From: Methanococcus maripaludis
GTDB lineage: Archaea > AGJL01 > Methanococci > Methanococcales > Methanococcaceae
Length of the DNA stretch: 64,000 nt
Assembly (NCBI RefSeq): GCF_013760955.1
Contig: NZ_JACDUL010000001.1
Location: 252,340-316,339, forward strand
Direction of reading: 5' to 3'
Both the position numbers and the translations under genes were made by a program. Positions 35,791 through 45,720 of the stretch are shown piece after piece. Each line of letters starts with the position of its first letter. Position 1 is the stretch's first letter. Below the pieces are notes generated by a model. That model saw only the letters and a program-made list of their open reading frames with translations. It ran no database searches and was not told where the DNA came from.

Positions 35791-36594
35791 TTAATATTTG
35801 TGGAGATGTATATCCATCTGCGGGAATGGAATTTCGATACCTTCTTTTCCGTATTTTTCATAGATTCCTTTTGTAAGATCTCCTTTTACAGTCCAGTAGT
35901 CACTGGTTTTTGTCCATGCCCTAAGCTGTAAATCTACTGACGAACTACCAAGACCTGTTATAGCTACTGCTGGTGCAGGGTCTTTTAATACTAAAGGATG
36001 TCCGGAAATAAGTTCGAGTGCTTTAGATACTGCATTGTCTAAATTTTCACCGTAGCTAACTCCGACAGCAACGTCTACTCTTCTTATGTCCATTCTAGTG
36101 TAATTGGTTATTGGACTTCCCCAAACCAACTTATTTGGAATTGTAATAACTACGTTGTCTGGAGTTAAAAGTTTGGTTGCCATAATTCCAACTTCGACAA
36201 CGGTTCCAGTCATTCCGCCGATTTGGACAGTTTCTGCCTTATCAAGTGGCCTCATAACTGCAATCCAAAGCCCAGATGTTAAATTTGTAAGTGTATCTTG
36301 TAGGCCAAAACCCAAAATTAGACCAAGTGATGCAGAAAGTCCCAAAATTATTGGTCCGGTTTCAACACCAAAAAGACCTACTGCAAGCAGTATCACAAAT
36401 ACATAGAGTATTGCGCTAAATAGTTTAATAACAAATTCAGAAACAAGTTCTGGAATCTTACTTTTTTTAGCCCCTTTTTCTAATATCCCAGATACAATTT
36501 TTACAGCCAAATACCCTAAAACAAGTACTAAAATGGCCTTAACAATTAAAAACAGATCTATAGATATTGTATAACCCATTAATGAAATAGGCAT
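35791..36594 (-). CDS. MscS-family mechanosensitive channel
   Basis: A 267-residue small MscS channel with three N-terminal helices, a glycine/alanine-rich pore helix (LGLSASLGLILGFGLQDTLTNLTSG) and the cytoplasmic beta domain (VQIGGMTGTVVEVG, PNKLVWGSPITNYT). It releases solutes on osmotic downshock. GGAGGGGAT just before the ATG at 36594 sets the start; the frame is open to 36621. Confidence 0.9.
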   Translation of the reverse strand: MPISLMGYTISIDLFLIVKAILVLVLGYLAVKIVSGILEKGAKKSKIPELVSEFVIKLFSAILYVFVILLAVGLFGVETGPIILGLSASLGLILGFGLQDTLTNLTSGLWIAVMRPLDKAETVQIGGMTGTVVEVGIMATKLLTPDNVVITIPNKLVWGSPITNYTRMDIRRVDVAVGVSYGENLDNAVSKALELISGHPLVLKDPAPAVAITGLGSSSVDLQLRAWTKTSDYWTVKGDLTKGIYEKYGKEGIEIPFPQMDIHLHKY

Positions 36595-36730
36595 TTGTAT
36601 CCCCTCCGACATGGATACCATAAATTATTGATTTTCAAATATATATTTTTAAATATATTACTTAAGTCGCTAAAATTTATAACCGATTACACAGTAGTAT
36701 TATTCAACTGAAATTGCAGGTGTAACTTTT

Positions 36731-38128
36731 ATGTTTATCGATGGAAAATGGATTATAAGAGATGATATCGATGTTTTTGACCCGTACACACTCAAAAATA
36801 TCGAAAAAATAACTGCTCTTGATAGGGAAGAAACAAAAAATGCAATTGAAATTACGGAAAAAAATAAAGAAGTAATGAAAAATTTAAGCCCTTCGAAACG
36901 ATACAGTATTTTAATGAAAATTGCAGAACAGATTAGCTTAAAAAAAGATCTATTTGCAAAAACAATTTCAATTGATGTTGGAAAACCAATAAAACAGTCC
37001 AAAATAGAAGTTGATAGAACGTTGACTGCATTTAGGCTTTCTGCATTCTATGCAAAGGAACTTCGTGGAGAAACAATCAATTCGGAAAATGGTCTCATAT
37101 TTACAAAAAAGGAACCTTTGGGAGTAGTTGGGGCAATAACTCCATTCAATTTTCCATTGAATTTAATAACACACAAAATTGGCCCTGCAATTGCCACTGG
37201 AAACTCTGTTATATTACATCCTTCGTCAAAAGCACCGATTGCTGCAATATACCTTACGAAAATTATAGAACATGTTTTAAAACAGATGGACATTCCAAGA
37301 GGAGTATTTAACCTTGCAACCGGAAACGGGGATATTGTAGGCGATGAAATCTCAAAAAACGACAAAATAAATATGGTTTCTTTTACTGGAAGCGTTGAAA
37401 TTGGGGAATCCATATCAAAAAATGCGAAAATGAAAAAAGTTACACTTGAACTCGGTGGAAATAACCCGATGATAGTCTTAAAAGATTCCGACATCAAATT
37501 AGCTGCTAAATCCGCAGTTAAAAGTAAATTTTTAAATGCAGGACAGGTCTGTATCTCGGTTGGACAGGTACTCGTTGAAGAAGAAGTTTTAGAAACTTTT
37601 ACAAAATATATTATCGATGAAACCAAAAACCTCGTTTTAGGAAATCCGCTTGATACTAAAACCGATATCGGCCCACTCATAAGCCCCGAAAGTGCGCTAA
37701 GGATTGAAAATTTGATAAAAGAATCCGTAAACGAAGGCGGAGAATTATTAATTGGAGGAAATAGGCAAAACAGCTTAATTTTTCCCGCTGTAATCAATAT
37801 TGATGAAGACAATCTTTTATCAAAAATTGAAACTTTTGGCCCGGTTTTACCGATATTAAAAGTAAAGAATAGTGAAGAAGCAGTATCTATTGCAAATAAT
37901 TCTAAATATGGACTTCAAGCAGGTGTATTCACCAATGATATAAATAAAGCCATGAAAATAGCGGATTCACTTGAATACGGCGGAATAATGATAAATAGCA
38001 GCCCCACATTTAGAAAAGACAATATGCCTTTTGGAGGGGTCAAAAAAAGTGGTCTTGGAAGAGAAGGCATAAAATATACTGTAGAAGAAATGTGCGAGAC
38101 TAAAACGGTTGTAATTCATAACATTTAA
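36731..38128 (+). CDS. cofA: Lactaldehyde dehydrogenase (coenzyme F420 side-chain synthesis)
   Basis: A 465-residue aldehyde dehydrogenase. The NAD site is FTGSVEIGE, the catalytic Glu lies in LELGGNNPM, and the nucleophile Cys is in NAGQVCISVGQ (about residue 276). It matches the M. jannaschii CofA type that oxidises lactaldehyde to lactate for F420; other substrates are possible within this large family. CAGGTGTAACTTTT precedes the ATG. Confidence 0.85.
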   Translation: MFIDGKWIIRDDIDVFDPYTLKNIEKITALDREETKNAIEITEKNKEVMKNLSPSKRYSILMKIAEQISLKKDLFAKTISIDVGKPIKQSKIEVDRTLTAFRLSAFYAKELRGETINSENGLIFTKKEPLGVVGAITPFNFPLNLITHKIGPAIATGNSVILHPSSKAPIAAIYLTKIIEHVLKQMDIPRGVFNLATGNGDIVGDEISKNDKINMVSFTGSVEIGESISKNAKMKKVTLELGGNNPMIVLKDSDIKLAAKSAVKSKFLNAGQVCISVGQVLVEEEVLETFTKYIIDETKNLVLGNPLDTKTDIGPLISPESALRIENLIKESVNEGGELLIGGNRQNSLIFPAVINIDEDNLLSKIETFGPVLPILKVKNSEEAVSIANNSKYGLQAGVFTNDINKAMKIADSLEYGGIMINSSPTFRKDNMPFGGVKKSGLGREGIKYTVEEMCETKTVVIHNI

Positions 38129-38172
38129 TTAAAAGAAAAGCAGATTTATGTCATTATTAAACTGGTGAAATT

Positions 38173-39549
38173 GTGAGTTTTTTAAACGAACTTGATTTAA
38201 ACATTGAAAAACTTGAAAAATTACTCGAAATTGGAACTTATGCGGATTTAAGAATTGTATCTGGTGAATCAAACAATATTATCCAAAAAGACGGAATAAT
38301 CGATGAAATTTCTTCGGGAATAGCTTCTGGCGTGATTATAAGGGTACTTGAAAAAAACGGATGGGGTTTTGCAACCTCAAATAATGTTTCTTTGAAAAAT
38401 ATTGAAGAAATAATAAAAAAAGCACACAACATGGCAAAAATATCAAATACTCACACCAAAAAATCAATTGAATTAAAAGATGTTCCTGTAATTTGCGACA
38501 ATATAAAAGCTGATGTAAAAATTCATCCTGAAAACGTCTCAATCGAAGAAAAAAAGGAATATTTAAAATCGGCACACGAAAACATGTCTGGAGAAAAAAT
38601 AGTTAGCACTTCTGTAAGTTACAGTGACGGGGAAGGACATTCTATTTTAATGACTAGTGAAGGAACCAAAATAGAAAATGAAAGTGTTAAGGCCCTTTTA
38701 AGAATGACTGCTATTGCAAAAGATGGAACATTGCAATTTGCATTTGATAGAATCGGTGGAAACGGATTTGAAATAATTAAAAATGCGAAAATAGAAGAAA
38801 TGGCTAAAAATACAAAGGATAGGGCAATACGACTACTAACTGCTGAAAGCTGTCCAAAAGGAACTTTTGATGTAATATTAGATCCAGAACTTGCAGGAGT
38901 ATTCATTCACGAAGCTGTTGGTCACGCTGCTGAAGCAGACCTTGTGTTACAGAACGATAGCGTATTTTTAGATAGAATTGGTACTTCTGTCGGTAGTGAA
39001 GAAGTAACTGTAATTGATGATGCCACGATTGAAAAATCGTTTGGGCAGTATAAATACGACCACGAAGGAGTTAAGGGGGAAAAAACTACCTTAATTGAAG
39101 ATGGGGTATTAAAAGGATACTTGCATTCAAGAGAAACTGCTGGAAGACTTAATATGGATGTTACAGGAAATGCAAGAGCTGATGGGCTTAGTCGACCAAT
39201 TGTCAGAATGAGTAACACATACATTAAGCCTGGATCTTGGAAATTTGACGAACTTTTGGAAGATACGAAAACAGGAATATTTTTAAAAGGATCAAGAGGG
39301 GGACAGGTCGATACTGGAAAAGGACTATTCCAGTTTAACGCTGTTGAAGCATTTTTAATTGAAGATGGAGTTTTGACAAAAACATTAAGGGATGCAGGAC
39401 TCAGTGGTGAAATTTTAGATATTTTACACCACATAGATGCAATATCTGATGAATTCGAATTAAGTGTAGGATACTGTGGAAAAGGGGGCCAGAGCGTTCC
39501 AGTAGGGGACGGAGGAGGAAGTGTTAGAACGAAAACTACACTTTCATAA
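38173..39549 (+). CDS. tldD: TldD-type metalloprotease
   Basis: A 458-residue subunit of the TldD/TldE protease. The zinc motif HEAVGHAAEAD sits near residue 246, and the C-terminal glycine-rich GYCGKGGQSVPVGDGGGSVR is typical. Translation begins at GTG 8 nt after GGTGA. Its usual partner TldE (PmbA) is not adjacent. Confidence 0.9.
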   Translation: MSFLNELDLNIEKLEKLLEIGTYADLRIVSGESNNIIQKDGIIDEISSGIASGVIIRVLEKNGWGFATSNNVSLKNIEEIIKKAHNMAKISNTHTKKSIELKDVPVICDNIKADVKIHPENVSIEEKKEYLKSAHENMSGEKIVSTSVSYSDGEGHSILMTSEGTKIENESVKALLRMTAIAKDGTLQFAFDRIGGNGFEIIKNAKIEEMAKNTKDRAIRLLTAESCPKGTFDVILDPELAGVFIHEAVGHAAEADLVLQNDSVFLDRIGTSVGSEEVTVIDDATIEKSFGQYKYDHEGVKGEKTTLIEDGVLKGYLHSRETAGRLNMDVTGNARADGLSRPIVRMSNTYIKPGSWKFDELLEDTKTGIFLKGSRGGQVDTGKGLFQFNAVEAFLIEDGVLTKTLRDAGLSGEILDILHHIDAISDEFELSVGYCGKGGQSVPVGDGGGSVRTKTTLS

Positions 39550-39561
39550 ATTCGTGAAAAT

Positions 39562-39720
39562 ATGGATGAATTAGCCAGTAATTTAATAAATGCACTATTT
39601 CAGGACATATTTGATATCACGCTAGATTTAATCTACCTAATTATTGCATTATTAATTCTCATAATTTTAGCGTTTAAAATGAAGTACTTCCTAAAAAATC
39701 TAGTTTTTAGAAGAAAATAA
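39562..39720 (+). CDS. Small membrane protein, 52 residues
   Basis: ATG at 39562 with CGTGAAAAT upstream, 12 bp after tldD. It encodes an acidic N-terminus (MDELASNLINALFQDIFD), a strongly hydrophobic helix (LIYLIIALLILIILAF) and a basic tail (KNLVFRRK), a sound single-pass topology by the positive-inside rule. No family recognised. Short length means some risk of a chance ORF. Confidence 0.6.
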   Translation: MDELASNLINALFQDIFDITLDLIYLIIALLILIILAFKMKYFLKNLVFRRK

Positions 39721-39740
39721 AAAAGAATAGAAAATTAGTT

Positions 39741-41441
39741 TTACATTAAACTTAATTTTTTTAACTTGTTGTAGAAATTATCTCCTTTTACAAAGTAAGC
39801 ATTTGATTCAGATTTTCTCAAAACTATTTCATCGCCTTTTTTTGCTTCAAATTCTGTGTTTCCATCAATTACAACATACGTGGATTTTTTCAAAAGTTTT
39901 ATCTTTATTTCAGAATTTGCATTTACCACTAAAGGCCTTGATGAAAGTTTAAACGGACATATTGGAACAATTACAAATCCTTCAACCGTTGGCTCAATTA
40001 TCGGACCACCAGAACTCAAAGAATATGCTGTAGAGCCATTTGGAGTTGAAACGATTATCCCATCAGCCCTTACGTCCTCTACAAGATTTCCATCGATATA
40101 TACTTCAAAATGAAGCATTTTTGCAGGATTTTTAGTTGTAATCACGACTTCATTTAAAGAGTCGCTTAAAATTTGTTGGTTACCATCGGAAAGCTTTGCA
40201 AAACCCATTAATTTCGTTCTTTTCTCGACTTTATAACATCCGCAGATTATTGAATCGATTGCAGAAAATATCTCGTCTTTGCTAAATTCAGTTAAAAACC
40301 CAACTGTACCCATGTTTATACATATTATTGGGATTTCGTTTCCACGAATCATTTTAGATGCCCGAAGTACTGTTCCATCCCCTCCGATGGAAATCATATG
40401 GGATATCTCTTCAATATTTGAGATAACATTGCATTCTTTAACTAAACGATCCTTTAACGCATTATACGTTCCACTATCGAGCTCGTATTTTATCCCTTTT
40501 GAATCCAAATAATTTATGACATCAAGAGCAACCGCGATCGATTCTTCATTATCTATTCTTGAAATTATTCCAAAGTTTGTTGGTTTAATTCTCCAGCGGT
40601 TTCCAAATATCCCTACAAGCTTTTTATGGAGTATTTCATTTGAACATATCACTGAAACTTTCGAATTGACATCGAGATCAAGATTTACTTCCTGACCATT
40701 CTTATCGGTTACAATCCCCCCAGCTTCTTTAATTATAACATATCCTGCTGCAATATCGCAAAGCCGGGTTGTTTCATTTACATTAATAAATGCATCGAGT
40801 GCACCCTTTGCAACATAGCACATCTCAAGGGCAATAGATCCAAAAAGTCTGATTCTCCTAAATCTTCTATCTTTTATAAATTTAAGAGTATCTAAAGAAA
40901 TATCGTGTGCAAAAAGCCCTATTGAAGAATCTTTTAAATTAGAAGAATTTGAAATGGAAATTGATTTTTTCTCGCCTTTCTTTAAAAGATACGCACCTTT
41001 TCCTTTTTCAGCGTAATAAGTATCCCCTGTTGCGATATTTCGAACTACCCCAACTTCTAGATCGCTCATTTTAAGATTTTTTAGCATTTCTTCAAAATTA
41101 TCTGCAAATTTATCAATTCGCCCGATTGCAACTGCTGCAGAATAAAAAGGAATATCTTTTAATGAATTGTAGGTCCCATCAACAGGATCCAAGACTATAA
41201 CGTATTCTGGCTTATTTTTGCCTATTTTTTTAAATCCGATTTCTTCGCTTATTAAAATTGCCGAACAAACCTTTTCTATCGAGTTTATAGCAACATTTTC
41301 CGCAATTAAATCAATTCTTTTTGTCGGAGTACCATCTGCCCCGATTTTGACGACTTCGTTAGATTTTTCCCATCCGATTAAAGGTTTAACACTTTTCTCG
41401 ATGTCCTTGGCAATATTCAAAGCCATGTCCAACATGTCCAT
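39741..41441 (-). CDS. Bifunctional NADP phosphatase / NAD kinase
   Basis: A 566-residue fusion known from Methanococcales (MJ0917 type). The N-terminal inositol-monophosphatase domain has the metal motif VLDPVDGTYNSL and the second Asp in CDIAAGYVIIKEAGG. The C-terminal NAD kinase domain has IGGDGTVLRASK and TPNGSTAYSLSSGGP. Opposing activities in one chain would set the NAD/NADP ratio. GGTGAAAAA precedes the ATG. Confidence 0.93.
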   Translation of the reverse strand: MDMLDMALNIAKDIEKSVKPLIGWEKSNEVVKIGADGTPTKRIDLIAENVAINSIEKVCSAILISEEIGFKKIGKNKPEYVIVLDPVDGTYNSLKDIPFYSAAVAIGRIDKFADNFEEMLKNLKMSDLEVGVVRNIATGDTYYAEKGKGAYLLKKGEKKSISISNSSNLKDSSIGLFAHDISLDTLKFIKDRRFRRIRLFGSIALEMCYVAKGALDAFINVNETTRLCDIAAGYVIIKEAGGIVTDKNGQEVNLDLDVNSKVSVICSNEILHKKLVGIFGNRWRIKPTNFGIISRIDNEESIAVALDVINYLDSKGIKYELDSGTYNALKDRLVKECNVISNIEEISHMISIGGDGTVLRASKMIRGNEIPIICINMGTVGFLTEFSKDEIFSAIDSIICGCYKVEKRTKLMGFAKLSDGNQQILSDSLNEVVITTKNPAKMLHFEVYIDGNLVEDVRADGIIVSTPNGSTAYSLSSGGPIIEPTVEGFVIVPICPFKLSSRPLVVNANSEIKIKLLKKSTYVVIDGNTEFEAKKGDEIVLRKSESNAYFVKGDNFYNKLKKLSLM

Positions 41442-41529
41442 TTTTTCACCAATAGTACATAACTATTAATTATTATAAATAAATAACAAAACACAAAAAT
41501 AAAATGGAAACTAAAATTACGGTGAACAG

Positions 41530-42303
41530 ATGCTAATTATCTTAACTGGACTTCCTTCAGTTGGAAAATCGACGTTTTCAAAAGCAATATCAAAAAAGAT
41601 GGCTGAAAAAAATATCGACAACATCATACTTGGAACAGATTTAGTTAGGGAAAGTTTTCCAGTTTGGAAAGAATCTTATGAAGAATTTATAAGGGATTCA
41701 AACAGTTATTTGATAAAAAACGCACTTGAAAACAATTTTAGTGTTATTGTAGATGATACAAATTATTACAATTCAAAAAGACGGGATTTAATGAACATCG
41801 CAAAGGAATGCGATAATAATTACGTTACAATATATCTTAAAGCGCCTTTGGACTTACTTTTGAAACGAAATATTGAAAGAGGACAGAAAATCCCAAACGA
41901 AGTCATAAAAAATATGTATGAAAAGTTCGATACTCCTGGAACCAAATATGCATGGGATTTGCCAGATATTACAGTGGATACTACTGAAAAAATAGATCAT
42001 AACGAAATTCTAAGTAAAATTTTGAAAATAGCCGAAAATAAAAGCTCAAAAATTGAAGAAGATAAAATTTCAAATTCAAACTCCGTTGAAAGTGATTTGC
42101 AAAAAATCGACAATATTACAAGAAATATTGTTGGAGAGTTAATAAAAACTGAAAAAATTAATAAAAAAGATATAAAATTAGTTTCTGAAATTAGAAAATC
42201 GTTTTTAAAGGACTGTAAGAAAATTGAATCCAAAAAAATGGATTTGAAAAAAATTGAAAAGGATTTTTTAGATTACTTGAATAAGAATTTAAAAATAAAC
42301 TAA
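41530..42303 (+). CDS. pstK: O-phosphoseryl-tRNA(Sec) kinase
   Basis: A 257-residue kinase that phosphorylates Ser-tRNA(Sec) on the path to selenocysteine. P-loop GLPSVGKST (residues 6-14), DDTNYYNSKRR, and a lysine-rich helical C-terminal domain for tRNA binding. ACGGTGAACAG precedes the ATG. It implies selenoprotein synthesis; no in-frame UGA selenoprotein was seen in this window. Confidence 0.9.
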   Translation: MLIILTGLPSVGKSTFSKAISKKMAEKNIDNIILGTDLVRESFPVWKESYEEFIRDSNSYLIKNALENNFSVIVDDTNYYNSKRRDLMNIAKECDNNYVTIYLKAPLDLLLKRNIERGQKIPNEVIKNMYEKFDTPGTKYAWDLPDITVDTTEKIDHNEILSKILKIAENKSSKIEEDKISNSNSVESDLQKIDNITRNIVGELIKTEKINKKDIKLVSEIRKSFLKDCKKIESKKMDLKKIEKDFLDYLNKNLKIN

Positions 42304-42311
42304 AAAATTTT

Positions 42312-43580
42312 TTATTTGGTTAATTCAAGGTATGCTTCTTCTGCTAGCTCATAAACTTTTTCTTCATCGATAGTAACCATTTTTCCATCATTTAACACAA
42401 TTTTACCATCAATTACAACTGTATCGACTACACCGTTGAAGGAATACACCAGATGTGATTCGATATTTTCTTTAGGTGTTAAATAAGGCTTTTTCATATT
42501 TATAATCACGAAATCTGCAAGCTTTCCTTCTTTTATTTCTCCGGAATTAATATTCAATGCTTTTGCACCGTTTAAAGTTGCAAATTCAAACGCTTCTTTT
42601 GCAGTTACTGCTACAGGATTTAAGTTTACGCCTTTATGTATCAAAGCTGCTGCTTTTATCTCTTCGAACAAATTCATATTGTTGTTACTTCCACAGCCGT
42701 CAGTTCCAAGAGTTACTGGAACGTTGTTTTCAAGTAATTTTAAAACCGGTGAAACTCCGGATGCAAGCTTCAAGTTACTTACTGGATTGTGTGCTGCAAA
42801 AATATTCTTTTCTTTCATTATTTGAATTTCTGAATCGCTCAAATGAACGCAGTGCGCACAGATCGTATTTACGTCATTGAAAAATCCAAATGAATTCAAA
42901 TATTCAAAAGGCCTCATTCCTGTTTTTTCGACTACTTGATTTATTTCGTCTAATGTTTCATTCATGTGAATATGAATTGGAACGTTGTATTCTCTTGCAA
43001 GTGTATTCGTACTTTCTAAAAGCTCTTTTGAACATGTATATGGCGCATGAGGCCCAAGTGCTCCCGTAATTCTCGAATTATTTAAGTTTTTAATTGTTTC
43101 AAGGGATTTTCTTGCAGTTTTTAATTCTTTTTCCCTTTTTTCTTCGTCAAATAAATCAATCATTCCGTATGCAATTGTTGATCGAATTCCTGTTTCGTCA
43201 ACTGCTTTAATTATCGAATCGAGGAAAAAATACATATCATTAAATGCAGTTGTTCCGCTTTTAATCATTTCAACAGTTCCAAGAAGAGTTCCCGCGTAAA
43301 CGATTTTTTCATTCAATTTTGATTCCATTGGCCAGATGTGTCCACTCAACCATTCCATTAAAGGGATATCGTCTGCAACTCCCCTGAAAAGAGACATTGG
43401 AACGTGAGTGTGTGTATTTACAAGTCCAGGAATTAAAACACAGTTTTTTCCATCGATTATTTCGGTTTCGTCTTTTGAAACTTCTGAAATTGAAATATTT
43501 CCAATTTTTTTAATAATATTTCCTTCAACAAGTAAATCCTGCTTTTTTCCATTTATAATTGCATCTTTTACTAAAATCAT
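42312..43580 (-). CDS. dadD: 5'-deoxyadenosine / S-adenosylhomocysteine deaminase
   Basis: A 422-residue amidohydrolase. Metal ligands are NTHTHVPMS, IHIHMNETLDE, CAHCVHLSD and LGTDGCGSNNN. It resembles MJ1541 (DadD), which deaminates 5'-deoxyadenosine, SAH and methylthioadenosine, recycling the by-products of radical SAM and methyltransferase reactions. TAGGTAGGTTTTC precedes the ATG. Convergent with pstK. Confidence 0.88.
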   Translation of the reverse strand: MILVKDAIINGKKQDLLVEGNIIKKIGNISISEVSKDETEIIDGKNCVLIPGLVNTHTHVPMSLFRGVADDIPLMEWLSGHIWPMESKLNEKIVYAGTLLGTVEMIKSGTTAFNDMYFFLDSIIKAVDETGIRSTIAYGMIDLFDEEKREKELKTARKSLETIKNLNNSRITGALGPHAPYTCSKELLESTNTLAREYNVPIHIHMNETLDEINQVVEKTGMRPFEYLNSFGFFNDVNTICAHCVHLSDSEIQIMKEKNIFAAHNPVSNLKLASGVSPVLKLLENNVPVTLGTDGCGSNNNMNLFEEIKAAALIHKGVNLNPVAVTAKEAFEFATLNGAKALNINSGEIKEGKLADFVIINMKKPYLTPKENIESHLVYSFNGVVDTVVIDGKIVLNDGKMVTIDEEKVYELAEEAYLELTK

Positions 43581-43615
43581 GAAAACCTACCTAAAATTTA
43601 AAGATTAGTTATAAA

Positions 43616-44173
43616 TTATTTATTAAGTCCTAGTTCTTCGATTGTAACCAGAGGAACTAATTCAACATTATTTTGAGCTAAATTTTCTTTTGCGCCTTCT
43701 TGTCTATCAACAATTACGTAAATTTTTTTAACGTTTCCAGAAGCTGCCCTTATCTCATCCACTGCCTTTGAAACGCTTCCACCTGTTGTTGTAACGTCCT
43801 CCATTACAATTACATTATCGCCAGGATTTAATTCCCCTTCGATTTTATTTTTTGTTCCGTATTCTTTTGCCTTTTTTCTAATTATTAAAAGGTCTTTTTC
43901 TGTTTCTAAGGAAACTGCTGTTGCAATTGAAACTGACCCAAGTTCTACCCCTGCAATTTTTAAATTTTCAACATTTTCATTTGAAACATAATAATTTACA
44001 AGTTTTGCAGCTGCTTTTAAAACTTTCGGGTTTGTTGTAGCCTTTTTAATATCTACGTAATATTTACTCTGCTTTCCGGAGGCCAATGTAAAGTCACCAA
44101 ACTTCACGCAATTTACATCTTTCAATAAACTTATCAATTCATTTTTTAAACTGAGTTCTTCCGCTGTTACCAA
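43616..44173 (-). CDS. pyrE: Orotate phosphoribosyltransferase
   Basis: A 185-residue enzyme of pyrimidine synthesis. The PRPP loop VIVMEDVTTTGGSVSKA and the FGDFTLASGKQSKYYVD start are clear. The frame is open to 44194, but AAGGTGAT ends 5 nt before a TTG at 44173; both candidate starts are TTG. The shorter form gives the usual archaeal length. Confidence 0.9.
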   Translation of the reverse strand: MVTAEELSLKNELISLLKDVNCVKFGDFTLASGKQSKYYVDIKKATTNPKVLKAAAKLVNYYVSNENVENLKIAGVELGSVSIATAVSLETEKDLLIIRKKAKEYGTKNKIEGELNPGDNVIVMEDVTTTGGSVSKAVDEIRAASGNVKKIYVIVDRQEGAKENLAQNNVELVPLVTIEELGLNK

Positions 44174-44279
44174 AAATATCACCTTATAATCCAAACAAAA
44201 AAGTAAAGTATAAATGCTATTTGAATATTATATTAAGGTAGTAGATATATCTTTTCTCAAAACAGTACATGGTGATTGA

Positions 44280-45623
44280 ATGAGTGCCCCCAATAAATTA
44301 ATAGCACTGTTTGTTTTAACAGCACTCTGCACTATACCAATAAATTACGGTATGGTTGTAGACGACCCCCTAATCGTAGTAAACAGCGAAAAAGTTGATA
44401 AAGAATACGCAGAGCTTTTAATGGATAAATACTACACTAAAAGAACTTTAGAAGTAAACTCTGATAATGAAATTGTTGTTACTGAAAACATAATATATAA
44501 CGTTCCTGCACTTGATGAATTTGAAATTAATGACGGTAAAGGTAACTTATTAGTAGAATTTACAAAATCTGGCGAAACAGTTACATACAAAACCTTCGAA
44601 TATGAAGAAGACCTCGAATCAGATGATGAAGGAGACGAAGTAACATTTATGGGAAAAACGTATAAACTGATAGAATACGATGAAGATGAAAAAATAGTTC
44701 TCGGAAATAAAGTTGAAGATACTGAAACTACCGAAGAATTTAGCTACGACGCATACACATTTAAAATAATCGGTAAAGACAGTACTGGAGAAATTTTAAT
44801 GAGCGTTTACGAGGGCAACGATAGAATTGAAAATGTCAAAATGTATCCTGATGATACCTACTTTGTAGAGGGCTCAACAGTTTCGATTTATTATGATGAA
44901 TATCTTGAAAATGGAAATACACCGTATTTTTTCTTTGAAATCTATGATTCCCTCGAACTTGAAGATGGAGAAACTATATCAGGATACAATGACTTCGATA
45001 CGGACCTCGATGGCAAAACAATAACTTTAGAATACGAAAGTCCTAAAAGTTTATCAAAAAACTTTGAATTATTAAATTATAACGTGGAACTTACAGATGT
45101 AGGTGAAGAAGATTTAACAGTATTTTTTACAGTCACACAGAATTTAAACTACGAATTTGATATGGATGAAGGTACAAAATACTTCGGAAATAACATATTT
45201 GCCGTAAAATTAGAAAACGACGAAGATGATGACTGGGATGATGAACTATATCTTTACAAAAATAATAAAAAATATAGTGAAATTGTCGATTACCAAGGTT
45301 CAGTCCAGTTAGTTGACCAGGATGATCTTTTAAGTGCTTCATCAGACTTAATTTTAATTGGTGGACCTCTTTCAAACAAAGTTACAGAAAGCATCCAAGA
45401 TAGTTTAAATGTTGAAGTTTCAAATGACTATCCCGGAGAAGGAAAAGGAGTAATTCAAACTATTACCAATCCAGATAACTCAGAAAGTACAATTCTCGTT
45501 CTTGCAGGATCTGATAGGGATGGAACAAAAGCCTGTGTTTTAGCACTTAATCAAGGTCTTTATTCTGGATCTGGCAATTTAGTTGTGAAATTAACTGGTG
45601 ACGATAGCGTGAGTGTTATCTAA
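44280..45623 (+). CDS. Short S-layer-like protein
   Basis: A 447-residue secreted acidic protein. An N-terminal hydrophobic signal (about residues 5-25) is followed by VVDDPLIVVNSEKVD, typical of methanococcal S-layer N-terminal domains. The C-terminal part has LILIGGPLSNKV and STILVLAGSDRDGTKACVLAL, the S-layer C-terminal domain signature. The middle is rich in Asp/Glu. It is shorter than the major S-layer protein as I remember it, so it may be a minor surface component. GGTGATTGA precedes the ATG. Confidence 0.8.
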   Translation: MSAPNKLIALFVLTALCTIPINYGMVVDDPLIVVNSEKVDKEYAELLMDKYYTKRTLEVNSDNEIVVTENIIYNVPALDEFEINDGKGNLLVEFTKSGETVTYKTFEYEEDLESDDEGDEVTFMGKTYKLIEYDEDEKIVLGNKVEDTETTEEFSYDAYTFKIIGKDSTGEILMSVYEGNDRIENVKMYPDDTYFVEGSTVSIYYDEYLENGNTPYFFFEIYDSLELEDGETISGYNDFDTDLDGKTITLEYESPKSLSKNFELLNYNVELTDVGEEDLTVFFTVTQNLNYEFDMDEGTKYFGNNIFAVKLENDEDDDWDDELYLYKNNKKYSEIVDYQGSVQLVDQDDLLSASSDLILIGGPLSNKVTESIQDSLNVEVSNDYPGEGKGVIQTITNPDNSESTILVLAGSDRDGTKACVLALNQGLYSGSGNLVVKLTGDDSVSVI

Positions 45624-45720
45624 TCCAAAAACCTAACGGTTTCTTGACTTCCCTTAACATAACTATTATTTTTTATTCTTTCTTAAATAAATCTCAAAAG
45701 AAAGATTTCGCGGTGGTTTT

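Noticed and set aside
38922-39434. 170-residue minus-strand frame inside tldD
   Set aside because: Shadow frame opposite a well-supported gene; no ribosome site or family features. The same applies to 4604-5122, 37048-37812 and 61531-61839.
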